DNA of 64,000 nt. Origin: Gymnorhina tibicen (taxonomy: Eukaryota; Chordata; Aves; Passeriformes; Artamidae). Below the pieces are notes generated by a model, which saw only the letters and a list, made by a program, of their open reading frames with translations, ran no database searches and had not been told where the DNA came from. Every line of letters starts with the position of its first letter. Within the stretch, counting starts at the first letter, position 1. The stretch is from positions 124,001 through 188,000 of the forward strand of contig VXAZ01002121.1 of NCBI GenBank assembly GCA_013399875.1, read 5' to 3'. Shown in pieces: positions 24,861 to 35,957 of the stretch. Made by a program: the position numbers and the translations under genes.

Positions 24861-26799
24861 CCACAAGTACCCACAGCCGCACCCTGCAACTCATCTGCTC
24901 TGCAACAAATGCATCTCCCTGGGGCACAGCTCCACCAGCACTGCAAGACCACTGAAACCTCATCCACAGTTCACAATTAAAGCCTTCTCTGTTCGAGTAA
25001 CATTTTAAGGCACATAGAGAAAAGCAGGAGCAAATCAACACAAGAGGCACTTTAGGGACCTTTTTTTCCTGAAGAACAGAGGAGATGTTACTACTATTAG
25101 ATGACTTAACGTGTCTTTTCACTTTCTCCTAGTTTGCTGAAGGACAATTAGGAGTTAAGTCGTCTCTGGGTTGCTTTTACATAAAGACCCCAGGCAAGCC
25201 AATAGGTTCAAGATAAAGAAAATCCCAAACTACAGCTGCCATCAGCTGCCAATTTTTACCTTCAGCCCTGTGCCTGTCAGCCCTCCTTCCCCAACCCTGG
25301 GGCTTTTGGTCAGGCAGGATGTGTCCACTGGTTTAACCTTCAAACCCTCTGCTCCTCCTTGCCAGTAAGAAATGCTCTCCCTCGGTCAGTGTGTCACCGA
25401 GCTGTGACAAGCCCCAGAGGAGCCCCGTGCGGCTGATGACACAGCACACAGCTGCAGAGCAATCACGTTTGCAACACTCTCTGTTCTACAACCTCCAGAA
25501 AATTTTAACTGATTTCACTGGGAAAAGGCAAAGGAGGAGGGTGGAGGCAGCCAGCAAAAAGCATCCCACCTGCGGCCCAGGATGGAGATTTGTCTTCAGA
25601 AAGACTCTAAATTCCTCAGCTGGGGAAGCTGCACCTTTTCCTCCGATTAGAATCTCCTGTCAAAGAGGAGATAACTTACACTCCTGTAACATTACATCTC
25701 TGACTTGAATCTCATGCTTTCATATATTTTAAATGCTTTGGGTGTTGGGCAATTGAGGAACTGTAAAATGCATCAGTCACAGGTGACTTTGCTGGATGGA
25801 AATGGTGCCAGTAAATGTCAGAGGGCAGCATTCAGACCTCAGAAGTCAGCAGAGATCTGAACAAGATGCTAAGATAAAAGAATGAATGCATTATGAAAAA
25901 TAATAATATACTTTACTTCTCAATTTCTTAAAACTGTTATTCCTCCTCTAGTTCTAAGAAAGGCTGTTTTCTTTGAATTGCAAGTTCCAATCTACCTGGG
26001 TAGAAAACTATATAGAGAATCTATGCACTGGGCCTGTTTTTAGTAGATACTCTGAAGGAGATGTTTCCTGAGACATATTTTCTATAGTAAAAATATGTTC
26101 TGGTTAGTGATGGATGTTTCAGACCACGTGGAGTAAACACTCCTCTGGAAATTTCATTGGCCACTTAATATTTCTCTAGGAACATTCTCATGAAGAAAAC
26201 TACATGGGCCCACTGAAAAAAAAAAAAAAAGATTAAAAATCAGCTTTCAGATTATTATGTCTACAAATCAATTATCAAAACTCTATTAATTTATTCCATT
26301 GGCTTAGACACTATTATACTACATTATAATTCTCTCTTTTAGGACAGCACATGATTTTATTAGTGTATTCTATCAGTTTTGGAGGTTGAAGGCTTCCGGG
26401 TGGAATTTTTTCTCCTCTATCTAATAAAGGCTATTAAGAATTTAAATAAGATTTGAAAGTGGGAACAATTTAGACACCAAAGTAATGGCTATACATATCT
26501 CACAACAGTAGTTCATTAGTGGGCTGATATTCAGTCAACTAGATTAAAGCTTCTCACTCATTTTGCTAAATAGCTTTCCACCCAGCTCCTGAAATCCCAA
26601 ACCAAAAATCTCAGCCCCTGTTAAACTGCAGAATTCAGACAAAGGGTGAAGTATAAAACTCTGTGCTTTGCCCAATATTTTGGTGGTTGCAAAGAGCAGC
26701 TGTAGCCAGAAATAAAATGGAAGAGCAGACAATCTGCAAACATACCCTACAGTTCTTTAAAAATTCTAATTAATTAGATCAAATATGCCTATTGACTAG

Positions 26800-27300
26800 C
26801 ACCTGTGCTGGCACTGCCAAGGCTCTGCAGCACATTCCACAGCAGCAATCACACAGATGATGGACCAGCCTCCCTCCCTCTCAGACCAGGGCTTCTGTCC
26901 ACCCCCGAGGACTGTATTATGCCATCCTCACATTACCAAAACCAGCGAGCATGCAAAATTGATTATGTGCATGCCACAGAAACCTAAAATGCTTAATTTA
27001 TGCAAGCACACTCCCCCAGGTTCATAACAGTGATAAGACGTGAAACCACACCGACGTCATCTTGAAGAATTGCCCTGTGCCTCAACTAAATATTTGTTCC
27101 TGTTTTATTAATTTTCTACACTAATATATGATAAAAATATCCAGTGGCCCATTTAACCAATTTACATACTAAAATTATGGCCAGCGGCCAATTTCAAGTG
27201 AGCTGATTCTGCTGAAGAGGTATCTGAGGTCCTTTAGATTCTCTACCTGGTGACCCTTGGAGTGCTCTAATAAAATAATTTCATGGCATGTGAATCACTG
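26800..27300. promoter_or_regulatory. candidate conserved non-coding element with octamer-like site
   Basis: This is repeat-free sequence. It contains an octamer-like ATGCAAAA at 26951-26958 flanked by two GCATGC palindromes, GCTTAATTTATGC, TTTTATTAATTTTC, and a closely spaced pair of GGCC-centred motifs in TATGGCCAGCGGCCAA. No frame looks coding. Such features are common in POU- and homeodomain-bound enhancers, but conservation is untested. Confidence 0.3.
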
Positions 27301-27559
27301 AGCAAGAAAAAAAATTACTAAAAACTGATTACATTATCAAACTCTATGAAACTGCATCAATTTATTTTTTAAAAACAGTATTTCAACTCTACTATACCGT
27401 GTATCAAAGTTACAGTTAACAGCAGCTGGCGCTTTCCTTTTTCATACACTGAAAAAAGGAGTCCCAAGGAATGTATAACATGAGATAACCTCCCTGGAAG
27501 AAGGAAAAAGCCATTTCATGTCTGGCTCAGTTGTTTGCAGTAAGGTCAGCTCAGGCACG
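27301..27559. other. non-coding interval, nothing recognised
   Basis: Ordinary AT-rich sequence with no gene or repeat identified. Confidence 0.6.
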
Positions 27560-28240
27560 GTTCAGTGCTAATAAATAAAGCCTCCACGTGCCAGGCAAAC
27601 AGAGGCTGGAGCTGGGTTCGAGACAGCAGTGCGGCTCTGACCTGAGCGAGCTCCCCAAGGAGACTTTTGTCAGCGCTCAGCAGGTTTGCTCCCATCCCCA
27701 GCTCGCACAACTCCTCTGCTGTCGGTTGGAGGTGGGAGCCATCTATCACCAACCTCCCCTCTGGTATTCCTCTGCCCTGGCACCACTCGCTGCCTCTCCC
27801 GCTGCCCACACGGACCTTACGCAGAATTCAGCCCTTGCGCTCGGCCAAGTGCGAATCAGAGCGGCAGGATATGGAAAGTCACCTCCATCCCACCCGCGGC
27901 CAGCGGTGGCAGGGCTGGCACCCTCGGAAACGCAGCACCCATGGGCACGGCTTGGGGCTCCTCTCACTCTTCCTTTGGCAAAACCCAGCGGGCAGGAAGC
28001 AGGGGTGGCTCAGCTGCTGCTGTGCCCCTTCCTCTGTGGGCACAGAACTGGCTCTGAGCACTCCAGGGAACAGGGCTGCAGCTCTTCCCCAAATTATTTG
28101 GGAAAGGAGGGCAAAAATCTCAGCTCTGAGCCAAAAGCACTGTCAGCATCCACACGGGATCTCCACAGGCCAAATCCTGCAGGCATGTCCAGTTTGCACA
28201 GCCCCAGGCACTGTTACCAACAGCACAGAATGGTTTTGAA
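27560..28240. other. GC-rich block with overlapping open frames
   Basis: This is the longest GC-rich stretch in the window, with moderate CpG content. It contains the longest open frame (27588-28244, plus, 218 codons), overlapped by 190- and 123-codon plus frames and by minus frames. Open frames in all phases are what GC-rich sequence gives by chance through few stop codons. The 218-residue product is rich in Ser, Pro, Ala and Leu, has no transmembrane segment, repeats or motif that I recognise, and no flanking splice-site pair convinces me. It could be a decayed CpG island, an exon of a long non-coding RNA or an old unrecognised repeat. Confidence 0.45.
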
Positions 28241-29183
28241 ATAGACCCTCAAGTCCAGTGACTTCTCAACCTGCAGCTGATACTCTGGAGTACTGCCTTA
28301 TCCAGTCATTACATTTATTCATTTAATTACACCTCCACACTGAGTATGGTTTAAATGAAGAACGACTAATTCTTTTGCATTTTAATTTTCAATTTAAAAT
28401 CTACTCATTGCAAATGTCATTCAAGACACACACATGCCCTGCTGACATCAAATCTGATTGAGATGAGCATTGTTTTAGCAAGAATCGCCTGCAGAAGATA
28501 ATAATTTTTCTAGCTAGTGAGATCTATATATGATGGCATTATAAAAGGTTTTGTTCCCATTTCTGTTTTCCTTTCTGCAACTTGATGACAGTTTTGATTT
28601 TTTTTATATTAGCTAGGAAATTAAAAAGGCAAGTTTTTTTCCCAAGGATTCTTTTTAGATGTATCTAATAACTGCCTTAACACACACCTTTTGCTTTGTC
28701 CTTGTACTGAAAAAACAGGCCCGATTCTGCAGGCCCTTGCTGATGAAGATCTAGCCCAATGTTCTTCAGAGGTTAAAAGAGAACAACTGTGGTTAAAATG
28801 AACATTTCTCAACTCACGCCATGCTTCAGCATGCCTTGCAAAATCCACAATGGGACTTCTAAACTTGCTCCATGCTCCTTTCTTCACTATGCTTTTCACT
28901 TTAAAAACAACTGAGAAGCATCACAATATGTTATACTGGGTTTCTATTTGCATGATGCATGCAACATGTTGCCAGTTTTTAAAATATTTCAAGTAGTTTT
29001 AAAGATAATTAAAATTTGAAATGCAATTACTTGCCACCTGTCTAGTTCAGAAGCTAAAGTCATTCTCCTGTACAAAAAAATGAGGCCATTGTTAGAGAAG
29101 CATTTTACTCACGAGCAAAATAATCCAAAATAGAGCTTTCCCGGAAGAAAGGCATGAGAAAAAAATCCTTCTAGTTCTTCTCA

Positions 29184-29184
<1 letters not shown>
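28241..29184. other. non-coding interval, nothing recognised
   Basis: Ordinary AT-rich sequence. A minus frame of 92 codons at 28621-28899 has no recognisable content. Confidence 0.6.

Positions 29185-29239
<55 letters not shown>
29185..29239. repeat. poly-A homopolymer of 55 bases
   Basis: Fifty-five consecutive A on the plus strand, preceded by TTCTTCTCAC and followed by CCAAACCACCAAACCC. No recognisable transposon precedes it, so it does not look like the tail of an identifiable retrocopy; CR1 elements do not end in poly-A. Its length may also be inaccurate because of sequencing of homopolymers. Confidence 0.95.
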
Positions 29240-29241
<2 letters not shown>

Positions 29242-31029
29242 AAACCACCAAACCCTCAACACCTCATGACTGTACATTTGTAGGTTAAGTGGTTGAACTG
29301 TACAGCAAGCTGAAAATTAAACCCTTTTCTCACTAAATTCAAAATTAATGCTCTATAGTTGTATGAATAAGTCTAACAGAAACCAGACATTCCAACCCTC
29401 CATACTATGTCAATTCTCACCTGTATAGCTCAGAAATAAATTCTGACCAGACAGTAGTGCAATGGACTTACATTTTTAATCAACAGTTTGAAGAAGGATC
29501 CCCAAGAAGTTAAGAATTTCCTTGAGCAGCACGAATGCTAGAGCAATATCTGACAGGTTTCTAAATGTCAGCAAAAAATCCCATTCTTTTTTTTTCTTCA
29601 GAGATTTATTTTTTCACAATGATGAATAATACCCAATTTATTCTAAGTACAAAAATAGCATTTTCTGTAATTTTTACTAGTCAGTCTTTAACTGAGAAAA
29701 TTGCAATACCGCTTGCTTTTCTATTTAACAGGTAAAATTAGTTTGTCAGAGTTAATAATTCACATATAAGCTATGTACACACAGCAAACAACTGTGCTAC
29801 ACATCACACATGAATTCTGTCAGACACAGGCAACTCATCTGTCTATCTAAATCAAAACTAATCTATTAAACTTATTAATTACAGATCTCAGCCTACTCAT
29901 CTTCAGGTAGTTCTTATGGAAGAGGACTAAGAAATTGGGAGACAACACGAGTGAGAAAAGTGAAATACGTAAGGAAAAGTGTCAGTAACTTCTGCAGTGG
30001 CACATTAGAAATGGTGGGAAAAAATGGAGTTATGGATGAGTGGAGAACAAACCACGACAGGGGGAGGACAAGCTCAGGGTCTCTCAGGATCTCTGAATAT
30101 TGTTGCTACTTTAATAGGTAAATATTTGCAGAAGGTGTTTTTTTTAGACGTGTCATTCAGAACAAGTGTTAGTTAACAGAATCATATGGATTCTGCTAAA
30201 CATTGCTTTAATTAAGACTTCTCTCTTTGACCAGTCTTTAAACACATCACTGAAGCTATTACAGGCTTACAAAACAGAATGGAAATTATTTTTTCTTTTT
30301 CTTTTCCAGCTACTAAAAATCAATATAGTTGCTTCCATCCAAGTAACACAACTGCAAGAACAGAGAAAAATCAGCTTCAAGCAATTATCCACGTTCATAA
30401 ATCTTTGTTCATAGCCACATTAACGTTCCTCAGCTTCATACAAGAGGCAGTGTGCTGCAGGGGAGTTACAGAGATCAACAGCCAGACTAGTTTTTATTTA
30501 CTCCAGATAAATTGCACTGTGTGCAATCACTTTTTCAAGCATTTAGTATTTGGGTTGTATTTTCACCGAATCCCTCCTTTGCGTTTATCTCCAGTGCAGA
30601 TCAGCATTTGATACCACAGTGCTGTGAGGTTATTACTGCAGCCCACTGTTGCACATGACTATTCATCAAAATAATTCAAGGCAGGGAGCTACACAGGGCT
30701 GGCAGAAAAGTCCATATGGGTTTGCTTTGACTCATAACCACCAACTCCCTGTAGGTTGTTGTGGGAAACACCTAATGGAGAGACAGGGTTCATTTGCTAA
30801 TGTCAAACTAAATGTTTAATAGGCCTCCTAGGCTTCCTTTTTACTGGTGGAATTTCTACAAAATAAAAAATAAACCTGAAAGCAATAAAAAAAAATACCT
30901 GGAAAGCAATTATTTTCTCCATTCCTCCCCCAGCTGCAAGCCAGGATTCTTTCCACCACAGCTCAGGATGGGAAGCATCCAGCAGTCCCAGCAGCTTTTC
31001 CCAAGACAGCAGCTGACATTACATCTCCC
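29240..31029. other. single-copy non-coding DNA, no gene recognised
   Basis: No gene or known repeat is seen. The longest frame is 110 codons (30279-30611, plus) without recognisable features. Confidence 0.6.
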
Positions 31030-31320
31030 AGCCCAGCGCTGACGTGCGTAAAACTCGCACAATGAGCCTTGACATTTGTCATTGTACTTAGCTACAAACG
31101 CATTACAAGAAATTACAAGGGATGCTATCAGAAAATTGCAAACCCAGTGAGTGTTTCGCCTAGTTACTGTAATTCCTCAATGCTGTTCCAATCTTGTGCA
31201 AATTAGAGCCACTTACAGCTCTGAAAACTGACAGGAAACCGAATGAGGTTTTCATTATGCTTTTAATAATCTTCCTGGGTTACTTGCTGCTAAAAGATTC
31301 TTGAGGAAGAGCTCTACAGC
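31030..31320. promoter_or_regulatory. candidate conserved non-coding element
   Basis: This repeat-free segment has CpGs at its left edge (GCGCTGACGTGCGTAAAAC), then GACATTTGTCATTGT, CAAACGCATTAC, TGTGCAAATTAG and CATTATGCTTTTAATAA motifs. There is no coding frame. The sequence texture resembles deeply conserved vertebrate non-coding elements, but this cannot be shown from one genome. Confidence 0.3.
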
Positions 31321-33024
31321 CTACCTCCACATTCATGGCAGGTGCAGGCAGTAACCCGAGATAGTCCATTACGCTTCTGGAACAAAAAGCCCTACCCAAT
31401 TCCCTTCCACAAAAGGGAAGCAGCAGTAGTAAGAAAAAAAAATCCGTGAGAAGCAAGGAAGGAGAATTGCCTCGGTATTGTGAATGCTTCCTTCATGGCT
31501 AAAGGAACAGGAACGTTTTAATCACGTTTTGCATTTATAAATCACATCTTCTAACAGATTTATGAATACTAAAGAAACTTCCTAGTAGCTCCTCTTAACA
31601 CACATTCATTAGTATTGATTCCAAACCTCCTTTGCTGACTGCCTCCAGTTCAGTGCAGAGAACACTCATACCCCTAAACCCACCTAAGAGTTATGGAAGT
31701 GTGAGCTTTAAGGACCTGGGAATTCCTGTGGAAGGAAGGCTAGGACACTTACCTAAATTATCCCATGAAAGCGCCCTGAGGTTTCACTCCAGACATGTAC
31801 GCAATAACAAAACACGACAGGTGACTGGGAGAACACGCCTGCGTTTCCACTGTTTTGGAGATTTCAGGTACACTATCCTCCCACCCAAACTCCTGCTGTG
31901 CTGATAAAGTCGCTGAGGCGAACAGTGCCAGACACAGCAGGGAATGCAAGGAACAGCCCAGAGCTGCTGTGAGCACTGGGGAGAGGGGTCTGTGCTGGGA
32001 TTCTCTCATGTTCAGTGTTTCACTTCACCTCGCTCTGACTGGGCTCAGCTCTAGTATGGTTTGGCAGAAAGGCTGCTGGCTCATCCTCTTTTCTCTTTCC
32101 TGTCACCCCCATCCTCCCATTCCCTACTCAGAACTCTCACATGAACATCTGGCCAGAGGACACAGGGCAAGGAACACACAGAAACCTACTGGGAAAATCC
32201 ACACCCTCTCTGGTTCCCAACCCGGCTTTGCATCCTCAGCCACCCCTTCGCAGCAGCAGCACACAGCAGGTAAGCTTTGCCCTGGCCATAGGGACCATCC
32301 CTGCAGTGGTTTGATGGAATAACAACATTTTAGGGCAATTAAAGCTGCGTAGAGATTTCTCTGGGCAGGGGGAAAGGGAGAGATTGGGCTCTGAGTATTC
32401 AAATTTATCAAGGAAATGCAAATAGCTGGGACATGCCAAAGTAAGGAGCTGAAGCTCACTAAGCAGAAGATGAATCTCTTGATAACAAAGCATCTCAGGA
32501 ACTCAGTTAATGCCCTGATCATTCACTAAGAGCAGCAATACATTTCTGTGAATTTTAAGACTATTGCACCTTGCAAATGGAAACATGTCAAGGTCTAAGT
32601 TTCTCTTTCTATTAAAATGAAGAAAGTAAATTTGTTTTCTAGCATTTTCTCTCATTTGTTTCCAGGATTTAAATAACATGTGAGTCAGAATGTCCTCAGC
32701 ACACACTTTCTCCATATTAGTTATCTAAAAATACAACACTGAGCAGCAAGCACCATTTAAACTGAGAGGGATTTCAGGCTATTTCTTGCATACTTAAAAT
32801 CAAGTTACACCAAAACTACTGCCATGGTGAGACACTGAAGTTAAGAGCCCAAAATATTTACACAGTGTCGGAGTATCTTCTCTACACTGCCTGTGTCTAT
32901 GTAAGTGAACCAAGACACCCACAGAGTTATTAACTGGATAATTTTACATTTTAAACCCTACATTCTCCTGCCCTAGGCCCATCTAAAGTGACTGGCATCT
33001 AAGTGATAGGAAGGCATGCCTTCA
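31321..33024. other. non-coding interval, no gene recognised
   Basis: Plus frames of 90 and 155 codons (31632-31904, 31855-32322) and minus frames of 132 and 85 codons overlap here. None has a recognised domain. A donor-like CAG|GTAAGC at 32272 is isolated. Confidence 0.55.
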
Positions 33025-33160
33025 ATTAGAAAAAAGCAGAGATCTGGTGTATAAATCAGTGTGTCTGTCATAATTCACCGGCCTGTCTTATCAACTCATG
33101 CTTGGAGTATGTTCCCTTAGGCACCATAACCTGATGTTGTAAATTAATCAACTGCTGCTG
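33025..33160. promoter_or_regulatory. candidate conserved non-coding element, short
   Basis: Repeat-free sequence with GTATAAATCAG, GTCATAATTCACCGG and GTAAATTAATCAAC motifs, and no coding frame. Very tentative. Confidence 0.2.
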
Positions 33161-34129
33161 TTTTTTTGGAAGCTTGGATATGGGTAAAAAGCCTTTAGAG
33201 GCTGAGTAACTGCAGGTAATTCCTTTCCTACCACCTCTCCTATCCCCTGTGTTTTTCCCATGAAAACTTTGGGCTTTGGGTAAAGAAGTAACAAAAATAG
33301 TGCAGAAAAATTCCAGCTCAGAGGTTCCCTTGGGACAACAGTCACCAGCTATTGCTTCCCTATACTATATATCTGTGACTATTTCAATCTCACTAACTCC
33401 TGATCACGCTGCTGTTTACAGAGGCACCTCTGTGCCTTTTTTCATTGCTGTTTAAGCACATGGTTATTCTGAGTAGACCATAAGGCATCTAAATGCATTT
33501 CAGATGCTGCAAATTGCTGCTGAATACTTTTTAAAATAAATTAATCCATACCCTTTTAAATAACTAAGTGAGGACAGCATCCTGTACACCAGCCATTTCT
33601 CTAGGAAATTGATCTATGGACGCAAGACAGAAAAGGCAGCCTGTGCTAGTAAAGAAACTCAGAATACAGTAAGTCGAAATCCAAATTTGTTTCGTAGTAG
33701 ATACTGCTGCTTGAGATACGATACTGCTTGAGAGCAGTCAAGGGGAATACTACAATCAATTCCAGACATTTTACAGGTGATTCAAGTATGTTTTATCTTT
33801 GTCTCAGCATTTCCATTCAACCCAAGAGTTTCCATGATCCAGTACACTGCTCTTAGCTTCCTGAGCTCAGGAGAGGAGTTAAGAGCTCTTCGCTTAAATT
33901 CCTAATTAGGGATAAAATTTACAATTTGAAATAGAAGTAAAATAAAACTCATGAGCAGTGTTTGCAGCTGGATGAAATAGATGCTTCAATGTTTATTATG
34001 ATAGATAAGAAGATCTCAACAGTGCTCCTACATCAAAAATGTCAAACTAAGCCCAGTGCTCTCACAGGATAATGTGACCATAAGTTTCTACCCTAAATGA
34101 GGTGGAAGGATTTAAAATTTCAGAGAACA
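33161..34129. other. non-coding interval, nothing recognised
   Basis: No gene is seen. There is a small palindrome ACTGCT-TGAG-AGCAGT at 33723-33738, partly repeated just upstream. Confidence 0.6.
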
Positions 34130-34480
34130 CAGGATATTTCTTCTCTTTCTGCTAAACAATCATTGCTGGCATTCCCATATTTCTTGCCTGATCATTAACC
34201 ACTGACATAATTAATATGCACTCACAGAAGCCTCAGCACAGTTAGAACATAATCACCTATAGATTTGATTCATGGAAGTGTCTTTTCGGAATAACTAAGA
34301 CAGATTAGGTTTCTTAAATTGTCTTGGATACAGAAGCAACAAAAAGCAAGTTGGGAGTTGCCAGCTGTGGAGGGGTCCTAATTAACAACTCAATTAAAAA
34401 AGGCAAATTAAAACTTTATGGTTCGTTATCCTTCATTGCTTAATAAATTGTTTTGCTAAGCAAATGATTAAGAATGATTA
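34130..34480. promoter_or_regulatory. candidate homeodomain-rich non-coding element
   Basis: This AT-rich but non-repetitive block has TAATTA cores at 34208-34213 and 34379-34384, further CAATTAAAA and AAATTAAAA sites, TCATTAACC and TGCTTAATAAATTG. It also holds a 13-base palindrome TTTGCTAAGCAAA at 34452-34464. It has no coding frame. Clustered TAATTA sites suggest binding by homeodomain factors; AT-rich background lowers the weight of this. Confidence 0.3.
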
Positions 34481-35911
34481 TTCTATAAAGCTGAAATAGT
34501 ATCTGCTTTTCCACATTCTTTTAAACATTCAATAAAATAAAACCAGTTTGTTTTCAAATATCCAAACCACATTGATTGCAGGACTTCATGACAAGTCAAA
34601 GACAACAGCATAAATGTGTTAGAAAATTACTATAAATATAAAAAAAATTATTTCTCCTCTCCTCTTTTTTACATTGAAGAATATCTGCAGCTCTTGGGAT
34701 GAAGAAAAGAATCTCTTTCTATATATTTTTTATTTCTCTTGGGGTTTTTTAATGCCACCAATTTTGTGGCTCATCAAAATTAATTGCCCCCCTCGTAACA
34801 TCATAGATTTCTTGACATGTTCAGAACTTTTGGAATTATTATTTGATAGTTCAGGATCCTGAGGGATGACTAAAACAGGTTTGATCATAGGGAATACTGA
34901 CAGCCTACAAGAGATTCCGGAATGATTCATCTTTGCAGTTTTAAAATATTTTTCTGTATATTTTTGGATGTTCTGAACTGTCCCCCAAGGCAATGTTTGC
35001 AAGTCTGTGTTTCTTAATGTGCTAGACACAAAAATCTTGGGCCATGTATGAATATGCTGCTGGACATAGGAGACCCTCTATTATCTTGAAGAACTTCTGT
35101 TTGCTATTTTGTAATTCTGTATGTATAAATAAATTAAAAGCTAAAGCCCAATAGGACTGTTTTGAGTAGAAAACCACAATACTTTGTTTCAAATTCTAAC
35201 TAGATGCAGAGGAAAAAAACATTTTGCAGATTGTTACTGCTTCCAAATTCAGCAAAACAAAAATGAATATAGCATTAATAAGTATTAACAGATAATGCCA
35301 ATTAATGAAAAGGAAGGAAAGTAACATCAACGGTCTACTAAAGACAGAAGGTCATAAAGTCTCTAAAACAGATGAAATTCAGCATCTCCAATTCCCTCCC
35401 AGTAGCCTGTATATTTCAGGAATCAGAGTCATCATCTCCTTTCTGATCTCTCTTTCCGCCACAAGTTTGAGCAGGTCAAACACACAAAAAATGCCTACAC
35501 TACTAAGAAGACAGATTTTACCCTGAAAGCAACAGGCAGAGTTACAAATGCTGAGCTCAGCTGCACCCATGGACAGCCAGAGGTTTATGGACCCACTGAA
35601 GACTGAAATTCTCACATTCCACTTGACATGAAAACTTTTACCCTCCCTGTTCTTCGCACACTGAAAGCATCACTATGCTGAGGGATACAGAATTATCTGG
35701 TTTGGCAGAAAAATTAAGATACAGGAAAAATCCAACCCCTTTTTGCTCATTCTCTTCTACAGCAATGCCTGCACAGATGAGAGAGCTCAGAAACCGCAGC
35801 AGTTCACAATGAGAATTATCTGATGCTATAAAACACTGACATTGCTATTGCACTATTAAATGTCAAATAAAACTTATTTTACATAAGTTTTCCTTGCCCA
35901 TAAAATTCAAG

Positions 35912-35957
35912 TTAGGTAAATATTACTGGAAAGATTAGGTAAATATTACTGGAAAGA
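35912..35957. repeat. perfect 23-bp tandem duplication
   Basis: The unit TTAGGTAAATATTACTGGAA plus AGA occurs at 35912-35934 and again, identical, at 35935-35957. It indicates a recent slippage or duplication event. Confidence 0.95.

Larger units (their letters stand above)
22931..26799. other. non-coding interval with GC-rich patches
   Basis: No gene is seen. GC-rich patches lie at about 23170-23420, 24240-24380 and 24590-24860; the last two carry several CpGs (CCCCGCGG, ACCGCGGGG, TCCCCGCGGC). Also present are an (AT)8 at 23819-23834, A/C tracts at 23132-23152 and 24386-24450, and a 15-base A-run at 26216-26230. Frames of up to 105 codons overlap on both strands without recognisable domains. 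Confidence 0.55.

Noticed and set aside
27610..27625. GGTTCGAGAC resembling a tRNA B box
   Set aside because: No A box at the proper distance and no cloverleaf can be drawn.
27588..28244. 218-codon open frame on the plus strand
   Set aside because: It lies in GC-rich DNA where stops are rare, overlaps frames in other phases and on the other strand, and has no recognised domain or convincing splice sites.
29092..29277. Minus-strand frame containing a long Phe run
   Set aside because: It is only the translation of the poly-A homopolymer read as T.
32260..32280. Donor-like CAG|GTAAGC on plus
   Set aside because: Isolated, with no open upstream segment bounded by a good acceptor.
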